A stretch of 64,000 nucleotides of DNA from Shewanella atlantica (GTDB lineage: Bacteria > Pseudomonadota > Gammaproteobacteria > Enterobacterales > Shewanellaceae), in the NCBI RefSeq assembly GCF_003966265.1, contig NZ_RXNV01000001.1, positions 1,054,001 to 1,118,000 on the forward strand, read 5' to 3'. Made by a program: the position numbers and the translations under genes. Under the pieces are notes generated by a model, which did not search any database, was not told the DNA's origin, and saw nothing but the letters and a program-made list of their open reading frames with translations. This document shows, one piece after another, positions 17,681 to 27,578 of the stretch (its first letter is position 1; each line of letters starts with the position of its first letter).

Positions 17681-18410
17681 CTTTTTTTAACCAGCTATGA
17701 TTGATGAAATTCCACTGCGCATCTATCGGCACGATCTTCAGTGTCTTCATTTCGGCTTTTCCGCCGATATCGTTTCTAAGAGCGATGCTGATAACGCCAT
17801 TTTTCGGGTTATCAGAGGAAACAGACAGAAAAATCTGTCGCCACGGCGTAACTGAGCAGGTTTCGACTGACTCTATAAAGTGATTACTCTGATAAAAATA
17901 GGCCTGTTCCTGCTCCTCTGAACTAAAGGATGGAAAATAAGATACGGTGCCAGACTGTGTTGTCAGTACGTGTTTATTTTCAGGCTTGATATCCACCGCA
18001 GGCTCAAAAAATGAGTAGATGAGAACAATCAATAATAAGATTTGAGCAACCAAGATGCTGTAATGCTTCTTAGAGATACTTCTGAAAGGTGTAGAGGAAA
18101 GCTCGCCTGATTTAACCGAAGGTTTATTATGTAAAACATAACCTTGATCATCGACGCGTTCGATCAAAGAGGCGTATCGCTTCTCAAGGTAAAAACAGAT
18201 CCGCTCTATAGATTCGGTTAATATCTCTACCTTACGGTTTTCTACAGGCATCCCCTGCAATAATTCCTGAATAGAGAGTACCTTACCGCGATGTTTAACC
18301 AACATATCAAGTACAGAGAATTCAACAGCAGACATTTTCCAACTGGTGTCATTAATCAGATTGGACAAAGTCTTTCGACTCACATCAAACCAACAGCAAC
18401 CAATTTGCAT
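17664..18410 (-). CDS. ToxR-like membrane-bound transcriptional regulator, copy 2
   Basis: A 248-residue regulator built like the first copy: winged-helix DNA-binding domain at residues about 1-95 (MSAVEFSVLDMLVKHRGKVLS, wing near ERVDDQGYVLH), one membrane helix at about 117-135 (YSILVAQILLLIVLIYSFF) and a periplasmic tail with two cysteines (VETCSVTPWRQIFLSVS and VGICD at the C-terminus). The periplasmic ends of the two copies share W.[RQ]I[YF]LS.S and FI...WL..V..C. The DNA-binding helices differ strongly, so the two probably recognise different operators. It ends toward the cytochrome operon, which it faces convergently. Confidence 0.78.
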   Translation of the reverse strand: MQIGCCWFDVSRKTLSNLINDTSWKMSAVEFSVLDMLVKHRGKVLSIQELLQGMPVENRKVEILTESIERICFYLEKRYASLIERVDDQGYVLHNKPSVKSGELSSTPFRSISKKHYSILVAQILLLIVLIYSFFEPAVDIKPENKHVLTTQSGTVSYFPSFSSEEQEQAYFYQSNHFIESVETCSVTPWRQIFLSVSSDNPKNGVISIALRNDIGGKAEMKTLKIVPIDAQWNFINHSWLKKVGICD

Positions 18411-18631
18411 TTATCTGCCTCAAATCAAGTATATGGCAAAACATTGTAACGATTCCTAACACGTCAATCTGTGATCGCAATAAGCTATGCAGGAGCAAAG
18501 AGCAAATTCGTGATAGGGAACACGTTAATAGTTTAAAATGAACAAGATAGCTATAGCGGGAAGGTTACATCGGTTAACTAAAGGTAAATAGATAGGTGAG
18601 TAAAAGTCATATTTAAGCTGAGTTTTTACAA

Positions 18632-18656
18632 TAAAAAAGCACCCGAAGGTGCTTTT
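18632..18656 (-). terminator. Terminator of the DUF481 gene
   Basis: On the minus strand the stem AAAAGCACC/GGTGCTTTT with a four-base loop is followed by six T residues. It lies 18 bases after the stop codon at 18674. Confidence 0.85.
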
Positions 18657-18673
18657 CTTTAAATTAGTATGGC

Positions 18674-19414
18674 TTAAAATGCATACAATAAGGTCATATT
18701 AGTTTCGGTATCTGTGCTTTTCTTATCGTCTAACGGCTCACTGTTATAACGAACAATAACCGCAAACTTCATCGCTAGTGCTCCGATAATATTAGCTGTG
18801 ATAGAGGTTTCCGAACGCCCCTCTAAACTGTCACCATAATCGGCAACAAACATCTGCTTAAACTTTGAAGAGTCTGTTATCTGTTGCTCGTAGTTAACCA
18901 CACCGTGAGCCACCCAGCTATCTTCTGTGTCATAACCGGCAACCGCAGCGCTTTCATTATCCAGACGTTTATACTGAAAACCCGGACCGACTTCAATATT
19001 GAAAAGAGTCTTGCCCGTATCGATAAACTTGTGACCATAACCGGCAGAAACAGTAGATTTTGAATCGAAGCCGGTAAATGGGTCTATCTCATGGTTACCG
19101 TTAACGAACGTGTAGCTCTTTTCATCGAACTTATAATCCGCCTGAATTAAGCCGTAGTAACGCTTACCGGTCACCTCACCAGTGTCCTCTTTATATAAAG
19201 CTTCCAACAGGTACTGGTTTTCCCAGTTGCCCAGTTCATGCTTCATATCCAGACGAGCCTTTACTGACGTCGTTTCGGTGTTACCCGTGGTCATCGTCGC
19301 ACCCAGCTCGGCATCTCCGCCGAAGATCTTATCGCCTTCGACAAAGTTAGCGCCCGCTTGAGCAGCAAAAGGTGCAGCCATTAAAATAGCAGATGCTATA
19401 AGCAATTTTTTCAT
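18674..19414 (-). CDS. DUF481 family outer-membrane protein (YdiY-like)
   Basis: A 246-residue protein with a signal peptide MKKLLIASAILMAAPFAAQA and a mature part made of alternating amphipathic strands ending in aromatic residues (final LLYAF), the pattern of an outer-membrane beta-barrel. Motifs such as GDAELGATMTTGNTETTSVKARLDM and GYGHKFIDTGKTLFNIEVGPGFQYK are typical of DUF481 proteins, sometimes called salt-induced outer-membrane proteins. The frame extends 30 codons upstream, but ATG 19414 starts the signal peptide and has GGAGTGG in front. It is a single gene with its own terminator. The function of the family is not established. Confidence 0.88.
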   Translation of the reverse strand: MKKLLIASAILMAAPFAAQAGANFVEGDKIFGGDAELGATMTTGNTETTSVKARLDMKHELGNWENQYLLEALYKEDTGEVTGKRYYGLIQADYKFDEKSYTFVNGNHEIDPFTGFDSKSTVSAGYGHKFIDTGKTLFNIEVGPGFQYKRLDNESAAVAGYDTEDSWVAHGVVNYEQQITDSSKFKQMFVADYGDSLEGRSETSITANIIGALAMKFAVIVRYNSEPLDDKKSTDTETNMTLLYAF

Positions 19415-19570
19415 TTTTATACCACTCCGAAAGATCATATCCCTTAAAATCGGCGCAATATTAACACTCACAAAACAGAATTGAAAATACTTGATACAGT
19501 TCAAATATGACTTATCAGTAACTGGTGTTTATCCTACTGATATTGCTAACCAAACTAAACATGACAGAAA

Positions 19571-19598
19571 TAAAAATGCCCGCACTGGGCGGGCATTT
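19571..19598 (-). terminator. Terminator of fba
   Basis: Stem AAATGCCCGC/GCGGGCATTT with a 5-base loop, followed on the minus strand by TTTTTA. It closes the glycolytic block. Confidence 0.88.
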
Positions 19599-19628
19599 AA
19601 GACAAGTTGCCTTTTAGATTAAAACGAT

Positions 19629-20693
19629 TTATTTAATCTGCGGATCAAGTTCACCTGACTGGTATGCTTTATACATAGCCTGTAGTGACTTAGGCTTAAT
19701 CTTAGAGCCCATGCCTGCACAACCAAAGGCTTCGTAGCGCGTAGTACAGATATCGGCCATCGCTTCCATAGACGCCTTAAGGAACTTACGTGGATCAAAT
19801 TCACTTGGGTTTTCGGCTAAGAACTTACGTACGGCACCCGTAGATGCTAAACGAAGATCGGTATCGATATTGACCTTGCGAACACCATGCTTGATACCTT
19901 CAACGATCTCCTCTAATGGGACACCGTAGGTCTCAGGCATATCGCCACCGTACTCGTTAATCACCTTCAACCACTCCTGTGGTACTGATGAAGAACCATG
20001 CATCACCAGGTGAGTATTAGGAATACGTGCGTGGATCTCTTTAATACGGTCGATACGCAGTACATCGCCGGTAGGTTTACGGCTGAACTTATACGCACCA
20101 TGACTGGTACCGATGGCAATAGCCAATGCATCGACATGAGTATCGGCAACGAAACGTGCTGCCTCTTCAGGTGTGGTTAGCATCTGGTCCATGCTCAAAA
20201 TACCCGCAGCACCGATTCCATCTTCTTCACCGGCTTCACCGGTTTCAAGACTCCCCAGACAACCGATCTCGCCTTCAACAGATACACCACAAGCGTGAGC
20301 AAATGCTACCGTCTTGCGTGTTACGTCGACGTTATACTCATATGAAGCAGGCGTCTTACCGTCTGCCATCAATGAACCGTCCATCATTACCGATGACATA
20401 CCTAACTGAATTGAACGCTGACAAATGTCAGGATCTGTACCGTGATCCTGGTGAATACACACAGGAATATCAGGGTACTGCTCAAGTGCTGCGGCCATCA
20501 GATACTTAAGGAACTGAGGACGGGCATATTTACGTGCACCAGCCGAAGCCTGAACGATAACAGGGCTATCGGTTGCCTCAGCAGCTTGCATAATTGCACG
20601 CATCTGCTCAAGGTTGTTTACGTTAAAAGCGGGGACGCCATAACCATGTTCTGCAGCATGATCTAGCATTTGACGTAGGGAAATTAAAGCCAT
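19629..20693 (-). CDS. fba: Fructose-bisphosphate aldolase, class II, Calvin-cycle subtype
   Basis: A 354-residue zinc aldolase that cleaves fructose 1,6-bisphosphate to DHAP and glyceraldehyde 3-phosphate. Zinc and substrate motifs are visible: CIHQDHGTD near residues 78-86, EGEIGCLG near 141-148, GTSHGAYKF near 195-203, MHGSSSVPQ near 230-238 and KVNIDTD near 273-279. These forms and the length fit the Calvin-type class II subgroup rather than the E. coli FbaA subgroup. It is the last gene of the minus-strand run tktA-epd-pgk-fba and ends at a good terminator. The 229-base gap to pgk contains T-rich stretches and a possible CAGCTGA/TCAGCTG hairpin, so it may be transcribed with pgk or from its own promoter. 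Confidence 0.95.
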   Translation of the reverse strand: MALISLRQMLDHAAEHGYGVPAFNVNNLEQMRAIMQAAEATDSPVIVQASAGARKYARPQFLKYLMAAALEQYPDIPVCIHQDHGTDPDICQRSIQLGMSSVMMDGSLMADGKTPASYEYNVDVTRKTVAFAHACGVSVEGEIGCLGSLETGEAGEEDGIGAAGILSMDQMLTTPEEAARFVADTHVDALAIAIGTSHGAYKFSRKPTGDVLRIDRIKEIHARIPNTHLVMHGSSSVPQEWLKVINEYGGDMPETYGVPLEEIVEGIKHGVRKVNIDTDLRLASTGAVRKFLAENPSEFDPRKFLKASMEAMADICTTRYEAFGCAGMGSKIKPKSLQAMYKAYQSGELDPQIK

Positions 20694-20922
20694 TTTTTAC
20701 TCCAATAATAGGGTGATTGGCATCACCGAGGTCACTATCGTTTGGATTGATTTTTATATGCTTTAACCCATGAACATGAATGAATAACAGTTCTGAGAAC
20801 TAGTACTCCCACCTATAACAGTGGTTCATTAACATGAGTCAAAGCACGGTTTTTTTTATTTTAATTTAAACTATTCAGCTGATTTTTATTATTTTTTCAG
20901 CTTTTTACTTACTCTTTATTTG

Positions 20923-22098
20923 CTATTCGCCGCGAGACTCAAGCATAGCAACGGCTGGCAACTCTTTTCCTTCGAGGAACTCGAGGAATGCACCGCCACC
21001 CGTTGAGATATATGAAACTTTATCCGCAATATCATACTTATCGACAGCCGCTAGAGTATCACCACCACCGGCAATCGAGAAAGCATCAGATTCTGCAATC
21101 GCTTGAGCGATACGCTTAGTACCTTCACCAAACTGATCGAATTCAAATACGCCTACAGGACCATTCCATACGATTGTACCCGCATTTTTAAGAATCTCAG
21201 CCAACGCCTCTGCACTGTCAGGTCCGATATCGAAGATCATATCGTCGCTGGTGACTTCACTGACGTCTTTAAGTGTTGCGCTCGCCGTAGGACTAAACTC
21301 ACCGGCAACAACGACATCGGTCGGTACCGGAATATCACCACCACGGCTCTGTGCGTTAGCCACAAGACGCTTAGCTTCCTCAATCAGATCGGCTTCATAA
21401 AGTGACTTACCCACTTCGTGTCCAGCTGCTGCGATAAAGGTATTCGCGATTCCACCACCAACAACAAGTTGGTCAACGATGCCAGAAAGGCTTTCGAGAA
21501 CGGTAAGCTTAGTCGACACTTTTGAGCCGCCAACGATGGCAACCAGTGGGCGTGCCGGGTTATCCATCGCCTTACCAAGAGCTTCCAGCTCACCGGCAAG
21601 CAAAGGACCCGCACAAGCCACAGGAGCATGCAGACCGACGCCATGAGTCGATGCCTGTGCACGATGCGCAGTACCGAAGGCATCCATCACATAGACATCA
21701 CATAATGCGGCTAATTTCTTAGCTAAAGCTTCATCGTTTTTCTTCTCACCGACATTGAAGCGTACATTTTCAAACACAACAAGTTCGCCCACATTGGCTT
21801 CTACACCATCGAGGTAATCCGTCGCCAGACGTACCGGACACGCTAAGGCTTTTGTCAGGTAATCGACGACAGGTTGCAGTGAAAACTCTGCATTGTATTC
21901 ACCTTCAGTCGGACGACCAAGGTGAGACATGACCATAACGGCAGCTCCCTTCTCGAGTGCAAGCTTGATAGTAGGCAGTGCAGCACGAAGGCGCGCATCA
22001 CTGGTCACTACACCGTCACTGACCGGTACATTAAGATCTTCACGAATAAGCACTCGCTTACCTTGGAGATCTAACTCTGACATATTGATAATAGCCAT
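20923..22098 (-). CDS. pgk: Phosphoglycerate kinase
   Basis: A 391-residue cytosolic kinase converting 1,3-bisphosphoglycerate and ADP to 3-phosphoglycerate and ATP. The N-terminal substrate site ([14 protein letters not shown], then SHLGRP) and the C-terminal nucleotide site ([13 protein letters not shown] [13 protein letters not shown], and [24 protein letters not shown]) are all intact. Length is normal. It lies between epd and fba in the order known from E. coli. The 258-base gap before it on the minus strand contains a small array of GC hairpins and a TTAAAAG-type heptad run close to the start codon. Confidence 0.96.
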   Translation of the reverse strand: MAIINMSELDLQGKRVLIREDLNVPVSDGVVTSDARLRAALPTIKLALEKGAAVMVMSHLGRPTEGEYNAEFSLQPVVDYLTKALACPVRLATDYLDGVEANVGELVVFENVRFNVGEKKNDEALAKKLAALCDVYVMDAFGTAHRAQASTHGVGLHAPVACAGPLLAGELEALGKAMDNPARPLVAIVGGSKVSTKLTVLESLSGIVDQLVVGGGIANTFIAAAGHEVGKSLYEADLIEEAKRLVANAQSRGGDIPVPTDVVVAGEFSPTASATLKDVSEVTSDDMIFDIGPDSAEALAEILKNAGTIVWNGPVGVFEFDQFGEGTKRIAQAIAESDAFSIAGGGDTLAAVDKYDIADKVSYISTGGGAFLEFLEGKELPAVAMLESRGE

Positions 22099-22116
22099 TT
22101 TATGTTTCCTTAAATG

Positions 22117-22152
22117 TTTAAAATTAAAAGTTAAAAGTTAAAGGTTAAAAAT
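22117..22152. repeat. Short TTAAAAG-type heptad run
   Basis: TTAAAAG units recur in tandem three to four times with small changes, just upstream of the pgk start. The seven-base period equals that of the GGTTCTA arrays at 46104 and 48530. Confidence 0.55.
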
Positions 22153-22223
22153 AAATTGGTTCCTGATCGCTGGGACACTACACCAAGCCATCAAGTAAAT
22201 TATAAGTCCAAAGCTAAGGTGAT

Positions 22224-22277
22224 GGCCTTCGGCCTATTGCTTCGCTGGCGGCTCCGCCTATTCGACGGGCTTTGCCC
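22224..22277. repeat. Three tandem mini-hairpins, each followed by TATT
   Basis: GGCCTTCGGCC (22224-22234), GGCGGCTCCGCC (22247-22258) and GGGCTTTGCCC (22267-22277) follow at 20-23 base steps, and each runs into TATT. The same kind of unit recurs at 43470 and 43515. A larger imperfect foldback follows to about 22350. Confidence 0.7.
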
Positions 22278-22356
22278 TATTTCGGCAAAGAAAAGATAGC
22301 CAGTTTGCTGGTGTCATCTTGGCACCACCGGCGCAGTTTCGTCTTGGCCCTAAACT

Positions 22357-23382
22357 CTATGCGGCTCTTATGGCCTTTATCATCTCTAAACTGGTATCTA
22401 ACATGCGGTTAGCAAAGCCCCATTCGTTGTCGCACCATAGGAGCAACTTCACTAAATGACCGTCACTGACTCGGGTCTGGGTACCATCTACTATGCTGGA
22501 TCTTGGATCGTGGTTAAAATCACACGATACTAATGGCTCATTAGTATAGCCTAAAACGCCCTTATAAAGGCCTGTAGAGGAAGTAGAAAGCACCCGATTT
22601 ACGTGAGCAATGTCAACTCTTGATTCCAGAGTCACAGAAAGATCGATAGCTGTGACATTGATCGTGGGCACCCGCACCGAAATTGCTTCAAATTTATCCT
22701 TCATCTGAGGCAATATGCGCTCGATTCCTCTGGCTAATTTGGTATCAACCGGAATAATTGACTGACCTGCGGCACGTGTCCTTCGCAGATCATCATGATA
22801 GGCATCGATCACTTGCTGATCATTCATCGCGGAGTGAATCGTCGTTATGGCCCCACTTTTCACTTTAAAGTGTTCATCTAACACTTCGATGACAGGCACA
22901 ATACAGTTTGTTGTACACGAGGCGTTAGAGACCACAGTATGCTCTGCTTTAAGAAGGTGGTGATTGACCCCATAGACAATTGTCGCATCGACATCACTCG
23001 AGCTTGGATGACTAATCAATACTTGCTTCGCCCCGGCATGGACATGGGCTTCACAGCTTTCTCTATCGGAAAATGCCCCCGTCGCCTCATAAACAATATC
23101 GATATCCATCTCCCGCCACGGGAGCTCTGTGGGATCACTTTCATGTAAAAGCGTAATGGCATCATCACCGATAACCATCTTTCGGCCGTCAGCATCGAGA
23201 GCAGCCTGAGATTGAAAGCGTCCGTGGGTCGTATCGTATTGGGTAAGATGAAGCATGGCTTCTGGAGTTGCGAGTTCATTGATGGCCACGATCTGAATTT
23301 GATCGCGTTTACCCGACTCGTAAAGAGCACGAAGAATTGAACGACCGATACGGCCATATCCATTGATTGCGACTCTGATCAT
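22357..23382 (-). CDS. epd: D-erythrose-4-phosphate dehydrogenase
   Basis: A 341-residue enzyme of the GAPDH superfamily. Epd oxidises erythrose 4-phosphate to 4-phosphoerythronate with NAD, the first step of the DXP-independent vitamin B6 route. The NAD site [10 protein letters not shown] is at residues 6-15, the catalytic SNASCTTNC near 152-160, and the C-terminal [14 protein letters not shown] is conserved. Features such as [19 protein letters not shown], the 341-residue length and the position between tktA and pgk favour epd over gapA. A housekeeping GAPDH would then lie elsewhere in the genome. The sequence shows no defect. Confidence 0.92.
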   Translation of the reverse strand: MIRVAINGYGRIGRSILRALYESGKRDQIQIVAINELATPEAMLHLTQYDTTHGRFQSQAALDADGRKMVIGDDAITLLHESDPTELPWREMDIDIVYEATGAFSDRESCEAHVHAGAKQVLISHPSSSDVDATIVYGVNHHLLKAEHTVVSNASCTTNCIVPVIEVLDEHFKVKSGAITTIHSAMNDQQVIDAYHDDLRRTRAAGQSIIPVDTKLARGIERILPQMKDKFEAISVRVPTINVTAIDLSVTLESRVDIAHVNRVLSTSSTGLYKGVLGYTNEPLVSCDFNHDPRSSIVDGTQTRVSDGHLVKLLLWCDNEWGFANRMLDTSLEMIKAIRAA

Positions 23383-23436
23383 TAAACTAATTCTATCCTT
23401 TCATACCAATTTCTTGATACTCATTTTTTGATACGA

Positions 23437-23467
23437 TAACGGCCTACCATTCTCGGTAAGCCGTTAT
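23437..23467. other. Hairpin in the tktA-epd gap
   Basis: Arms TAACGGC.TACC and GGTA.GCCGTTA pair around a six-base loop, 55 bases upstream of the epd start. No T-tract follows on the minus strand, so it is not a standard terminator; it could be a leader structure. Confidence 0.5.
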
Positions 23468-23541
23468 AACATGAGCACTTAAAACTTAAAAAAGGAAAAG
23501 TCTGCAGCGCTCAATATTTTGTATCTTTACCAGCAAAGGGA

Positions 23542-23574
23542 CGCACTGAATTATCAAGTTTGATAATCAAGGTG
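23542..23574. other. Second hairpin in the tktA-epd gap
   Basis: GCAC-TGAATTATCAA pairs with TTGATAATCAAGGTGC around a two-base loop with one bulge. Confidence 0.45.
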
Positions 23575-23606
23575 CATCACGATTTGCTTTGGCTAAAAAC
23601 AGATTA

Positions 23607-23627
23607 AAGGGCTTTTTTGAAGCCCTT
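23607..23627 (-). terminator. Probable terminator of tktA
   Basis: Stem AAGGGCTT/AAGCCCTT with a 5-base loop, 33 bases after the tktA stop. Only a three-base T-run follows, so termination may be partial and epd may be read through. Confidence 0.6.
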
Positions 23628-23659
23628 AAATTCAAGTCTTTTACTTAAAGCTCTTTAAA

Positions 23660-25651
23660 TTAAAGCCCTTTAGCCGTTGCAACTACATTGTCGACAGTAA
23701 AGCCGAAGTGTTTCATCAGCTCTCCACCTGGAGCCGACTCACCAAATGTAGTCATACCAACAACCGCACCACCGAATCCAACATACTTATGCCAGAAATC
23801 TACGTGAGCCGCTTCGATGGCTACACGCTTAGTCACAGTGCTTGGCAACACAGACTCTTTGTATGCCGCATCTTGCTTATCAAACTCGTTAGTCGATGGC
23901 ATAGACACTACGCGTACCTTCTGACCCTGTTCTGTAAGCACTGCTGCCGAATCGATAGCTAGCTGTACTTCAGAACCTGTAGCGATAAGGATTAAATCAG
24001 GAGTACCGGCACAATCAGATAGTACATAACCACCCTTAGCCACATCCGCTAACTGCTGAGAGCTACGTGGTTGAGCCTTAAGACCTTGACGGCTGAAGAT
24101 CAACGATGTTGGTGCCTCGCGACGTTCGATAGCATTTTTCCATGATACAGCCGTTTCAGCAGCATCACATGGACGCCATACAGCCATATTAGGAGTCATA
24201 CGCAGGTTAGCCAACTGTTCTACAGGCTGATGCGTTGGACCATCTTCACCCTGACCAATTGAATCATGGGTATAAACAAAGATGTTTTGAATGCCCATCA
24301 GCGCAGACATACGTACCGCGTTACGGGCATATTCCATAAACATCATGAACGTAGCGCCGAAATTGATGAAACCACCATGCAGTGACACACCATTCATGAT
24401 GCCGCTCATACCGAATTCACGAACACCGTAATAGATGTAGTTACCGGCGGCATCGTCCTGAATACCTTTAGAACCCGACCAAAGCGTCAGGTTAGAACCC
24501 GCTAAATCGGCACTGCCACCTAACATTTCAGGTAGGATAGCACCGAATGCTGCGATAGCATTTTGTGATGCTTTACGGCTGGCGATGCCTTCCGCTTTAT
24601 CCTGACACTCTTGGATAAAAGCTTGTGCTTTAGCTTCGAAATCAGCAGGTAGTTCACCGGTAATAACACGACGCTCATATTCACTTGCAAGCTCAGGGAA
24701 CTCAGCCTTATATGCGGCTAGTTTGTCGCTCCAGGCAGATTCTCTGCTAGCGCCAATATCTTTTGCATCCCATCCCTTGTAAACGTTCTCAGGGATTTCA
24801 AATGCGCCATGTTCCCAACCAAGGAATTCACGTGTCGCGGCAATTTCAGCATCACCTAGCGGTGCGCCGTGACAGTCGTGGCTACCAGACTTGTTTGGTG
24901 AGCCAAAACCGATAGTTGTCTTACAGCAGATCATCGTTGGCTTATCGGTGACAGATTTAGCTTCTTCGATCGCCGCACGGATAGCATCACTATCGTGACC
25001 ATCGACGTTAGCAATGACATGCCAGCCATATGATTCGAAACGCTTTGGCGTATCGTCGGTGAACCAACCTTCGACGTGTCCGTCGATAGAGATACCGTTG
25101 TCATCCCAAAATGCAACCAGCTTACCCAGACCTAGAGTACCAGCTAGTGAACAGGCTTCATGGGAGATACCTTCCATCAAACAGCCATCACCCAAGAAGC
25201 AATAGGTGAAATGATCGACAATATCGTGACCAGGGCGGTTAAACTGAGCAGCCAGAGTTTTCTCTGCGATAGCCATACCTACAGCATTACTGATGCCGGC
25301 GCCTAATGGACCTGTCGTCGTTTCAACACCTGGTGTGTAACCATATTCCGGGTGACCAGGCGTTTTAGAGTGAAGTTGACGGAAGTTTTGCAACTCTTCG
25401 ATTGGCAATGCATAACCCGTAAGGTGAAGCAAAGAGTAGATAAGCATTGAGCCGTGGCCGTTTGATAGAATGAAACGGTCGCGATCAACCCATTCAGGGT
25501 TGTTAGGGTTGTGCTTAAGGAAATCATTCCATAGCACTTCAGCAATATCCGCCATCCCCATTGGTGCACCAGGGTGACCAGATTTGGCTTTCTGAACGGC
25601 ATCCATGGTTAATGCGCGGATAGCGTTTGCGAGTTCTTTGCGAGATGACAT
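23660..25651 (-). CDS. tktA: Transketolase
   Basis: A 663-residue thiamine-diphosphate enzyme that moves two-carbon units between sugar phosphates in the pentose phosphate pathway. Visible landmarks are the N-terminal [46 protein letters not shown], the ThDP/metal motif [13 protein letters not shown] near 155-167, and the transketolase motif [19 protein letters not shown] near 468-486. The C-terminal domain ([19 protein letters not shown]) is complete. Length matches family members. It begins the minus-strand carbon block and its control region is shared with metK, transcribed in the opposite direction. Confidence 0.96.
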   Translation of the reverse strand: MSSRKELANAIRALTMDAVQKAKSGHPGAPMGMADIAEVLWNDFLKHNPNNPEWVDRDRFILSNGHGSMLIYSLLHLTGYALPIEELQNFRQLHSKTPGHPEYGYTPGVETTTGPLGAGISNAVGMAIAEKTLAAQFNRPGHDIVDHFTYCFLGDGCLMEGISHEACSLAGTLGLGKLVAFWDDNGISIDGHVEGWFTDDTPKRFESYGWHVIANVDGHDSDAIRAAIEEAKSVTDKPTMICCKTTIGFGSPNKSGSHDCHGAPLGDAEIAATREFLGWEHGAFEIPENVYKGWDAKDIGASRESAWSDKLAAYKAEFPELASEYERRVITGELPADFEAKAQAFIQECQDKAEGIASRKASQNAIAAFGAILPEMLGGSADLAGSNLTLWSGSKGIQDDAAGNYIYYGVREFGMSGIMNGVSLHGGFINFGATFMMFMEYARNAVRMSALMGIQNIFVYTHDSIGQGEDGPTHQPVEQLANLRMTPNMAVWRPCDAAETAVSWKNAIERREAPTSLIFSRQGLKAQPRSSQQLADVAKGGYVLSDCAGTPDLILIATGSEVQLAIDSAAVLTEQGQKVRVVSMPSTNEFDKQDAAYKESVLPSTVTKRVAIEAAHVDFWHKYVGFGGAVVGMTTFGESAPGGELMKHFGFTVDNVVATAKGL

Positions 25652-26124
25652 GCTCTCTCCTGCTTATTATTGGGGGTTTGCGGGCAATTGTGGAGGCATA
25701 TTTTCCCCTACTAGGCAGTGGGACGCAATTAAAATTCGCTCATATCGAAAATATTCACCGCTTTACCCCCTCGCGGAGGGAAATCATCTTTCAACTTAAC
25801 GCAACAACAACAATCAGTTACCAGAGCCACACCGCTTTAAAGATAAAAATTAATCAATGTCTGATATCCAAAAAATTGAATATAAAATGAGAAACCAACT
25901 TATTTATGAGCATTAGAGCAGATAAAAAATTAACAATGGCAGAAATAACAAGATGATATGATAACAATTACCTATATTTTCCTGAGCTTACGATAGGAAT
26001 ACTGAGTCTTACTCCACAAAAATCAGCGAAAAGGGTGTCATCCAATCTGTTTTCAACTAGAATAGCCGTCTAGATGTAGATACTTCTACACACTTCATAT
26101 TGTTTAACGACGAGATTTACCACC
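25652..26124. other. Divergent region between tktA and metK
   Basis: A gap of 473 bases that must carry both promoters. Besides the MetJ-like boxes, it holds a small hairpin CCCTCGCGGAGGG near 25769-25781. Nothing else distinctive was found. Confidence 0.4.
26064..26095. promoter_or_regulatory. MetJ operator: four tandem met boxes before metK
   Basis: Four contiguous 8-mers resemble the MetJ box AGACGTCT: AGCCGTCT, AGATGTAG, ATACTTCT and ACACACTT (about 7, 6, 6 and 4 matches by eye). MetJ with S-adenosylmethionine represses met genes by binding tandem boxes, and metK is a classical target. They lie 30-60 bases before the metK ATG. Confidence 0.75.
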
Positions 26125-27276
26125 ATGGCAAAGCACTTGTTTACCTCTGAGTCGGTCTCAGAAGGTCATCCTGATAAAATCGCCGATCAGATTTCTGATG
26201 CGGTACTAGACGCAATCCTAGAGCAAGATCCAAAGGCTCGTGTTGCGTGTGAGACATACGTAAAGACCGGCATGGTCATGGTTGGTGGTGAAGTCACTAC
26301 TTCAGCCTGGGTTGATATCGAAGAGATCACCCGTAAGACGGTTCGTGAAATTGGCTACACTCATTCAGACATGGGCTTCGATGCAGATTCATGTGCTGTT
26401 TTAAATGCCATTGGTAAGCAATCGCCTGACATCAACCAAGGTGTTGACCGCGCGGATCCTAAGGCACAAGGTGCCGGTGACCAAGGTCTTATGTTTGGTT
26501 ATGCCAACAACGAAACCGATGTACTGATGCCAGCGCCTATCACCTATTCTCATGCATTGGTTAAACGCCAGTCTGAAGTGCGTAAAGCAAAAATACTTCC
26601 TTGGTTGCGCCCCGATGCAAAGAGCCAGGTAACTTTTGCATACGAAGACAACAAGATTGTTGGTATCGACGCTATCGTACTATCTACTCAGCATTGTGAC
26701 AGCGTAAGCCAACCGGATCTGATTGAAGGCGTGATGGAAACGATCATCAAGCCTGTACTTCCGGCTCAATGGTTGAACAAAGATACTAAGTACTTTATCA
26801 ACCCAACCGGTCGTTTCGTTATCGGTGGCCCTATGGGTGACTGTGGTCTTACGGGTCGTAAGATTATCGTTGATACCTACGGCGGCATGGCTCGTCACGG
26901 TGGCGGCGCATTCTCTGGTAAAGATCCTTCTAAAGTTGACCGTAGTGCGGCGTACGCTGCCCGTTATGTAGCGAAGAACATAGTTGCAGCCGGCCTTGCC
27001 GAACGTTGTGAACTACAGGTTTCTTACGCTATCGGCGTAGCTGAACCGACTTCAATCAGTATCGAAACATTCGGTACCGGCAAAGTGTCTGAAGAGGTAT
27101 TGATCGCTCTCGTTCGTCAGCACTTCGACCTGCGCCCTTATGGCCTGACTGAGATGTTAGATCTGGCTCGTCCTATCTACCAATCAACGGCAGCATATGG
27201 TCACTTCGGTCGCAACGAATTCCCGTGGGAACGTACCGATAAAGCAGAAGCCCTTAGAGCCGACGCTAAGCTCTAA
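26125..27276 (+). CDS. metK: S-adenosylmethionine synthase
   Basis: A 383-residue enzyme making S-adenosylmethionine from ATP and methionine. Signature regions are present: [24 protein letters not shown] at the start, [12 protein letters not shown] near residues 113-124, the P-loop-like [21 protein letters not shown] near 257-277, and the C-terminal [11 protein letters not shown]. Length and motifs are canonical. It stands alone on the plus strand, divergent from tktA, and is preceded by MetJ-like boxes, so repression by MetJ/SAM is expected. Tandem 17-bp repeats and a strong terminator follow. Confidence 0.97.
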   Translation: MAKHLFTSESVSEGHPDKIADQISDAVLDAILEQDPKARVACETYVKTGMVMVGGEVTTSAWVDIEEITRKTVREIGYTHSDMGFDADSCAVLNAIGKQSPDINQGVDRADPKAQGAGDQGLMFGYANNETDVLMPAPITYSHALVKRQSEVRKAKILPWLRPDAKSQVTFAYEDNKIVGIDAIVLSTQHCDSVSQPDLIEGVMETIIKPVLPAQWLNKDTKYFINPTGRFVIGGPMGDCGLTGRKIIVDTYGGMARHGGGAFSGKDPSKVDRSAAYAARYVAKNIVAAGLAERCELQVSYAIGVAEPTSISIETFGTGKVSEEVLIALVRQHFDLRPYGLTEMLDLARPIYQSTAAYGHFGRNEFPWERTDKAEALRADAKL

Positions 27277-27286
27277 TCTGCATTAA

Positions 27287-27324
27287 GCTATAATCAGCGT
27301 TGAGCTATAATCAGCGTTGAGCTA
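27287..27324. repeat. 17-bp tandem repeat behind metK
   Basis: GCTATAATCAGCGTTGA occurs twice in tandem followed by GCTA, and a degenerate copy precedes it. It lies between the metK stop and its terminator. Confidence 0.8.
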
Positions 27325-27333
27325 ATAGTTAAG

Positions 27334-27357
27334 AAACCGCCTTCTGGCGGTTTTTTT
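27334..27357 (+). terminator. Terminator of metK
   Basis: Stem AAACCGCC/GGCGGTTT with loop TTCT, then a run of seven T residues. Confidence 0.93.
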
Positions 27358-27578
27358 ATATCTGAATTTTATTAGATTAATTCTGTCGGCCCATATGACT
27401 TCAATTAAGTTCCTATTCAGCTGACGGCCACTATACTTCGCCCGCATTTTCAAACTTATATCCGGTGTAAAGCCCGCGCTACTTGCTTGAACCTCGATTG
27501 TATTGGTATCACCTATTCTATAGAGTGAATTGATATAACAAAATATCAACAAGATTCAGTAATAGAAAAGGATAAGCC

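Noticed and set aside
22357..23382. epd as the main GAPDH (gapA)
   Set aside because: Position between tktA and pgk, 341-residue length and sequence details favour erythrose-4-phosphate dehydrogenase.
27322..27552. 76-codon minus-strand frame downstream of metK
   Set aside because: It includes the metK terminator hairpin in its coding part and has no family resemblance.
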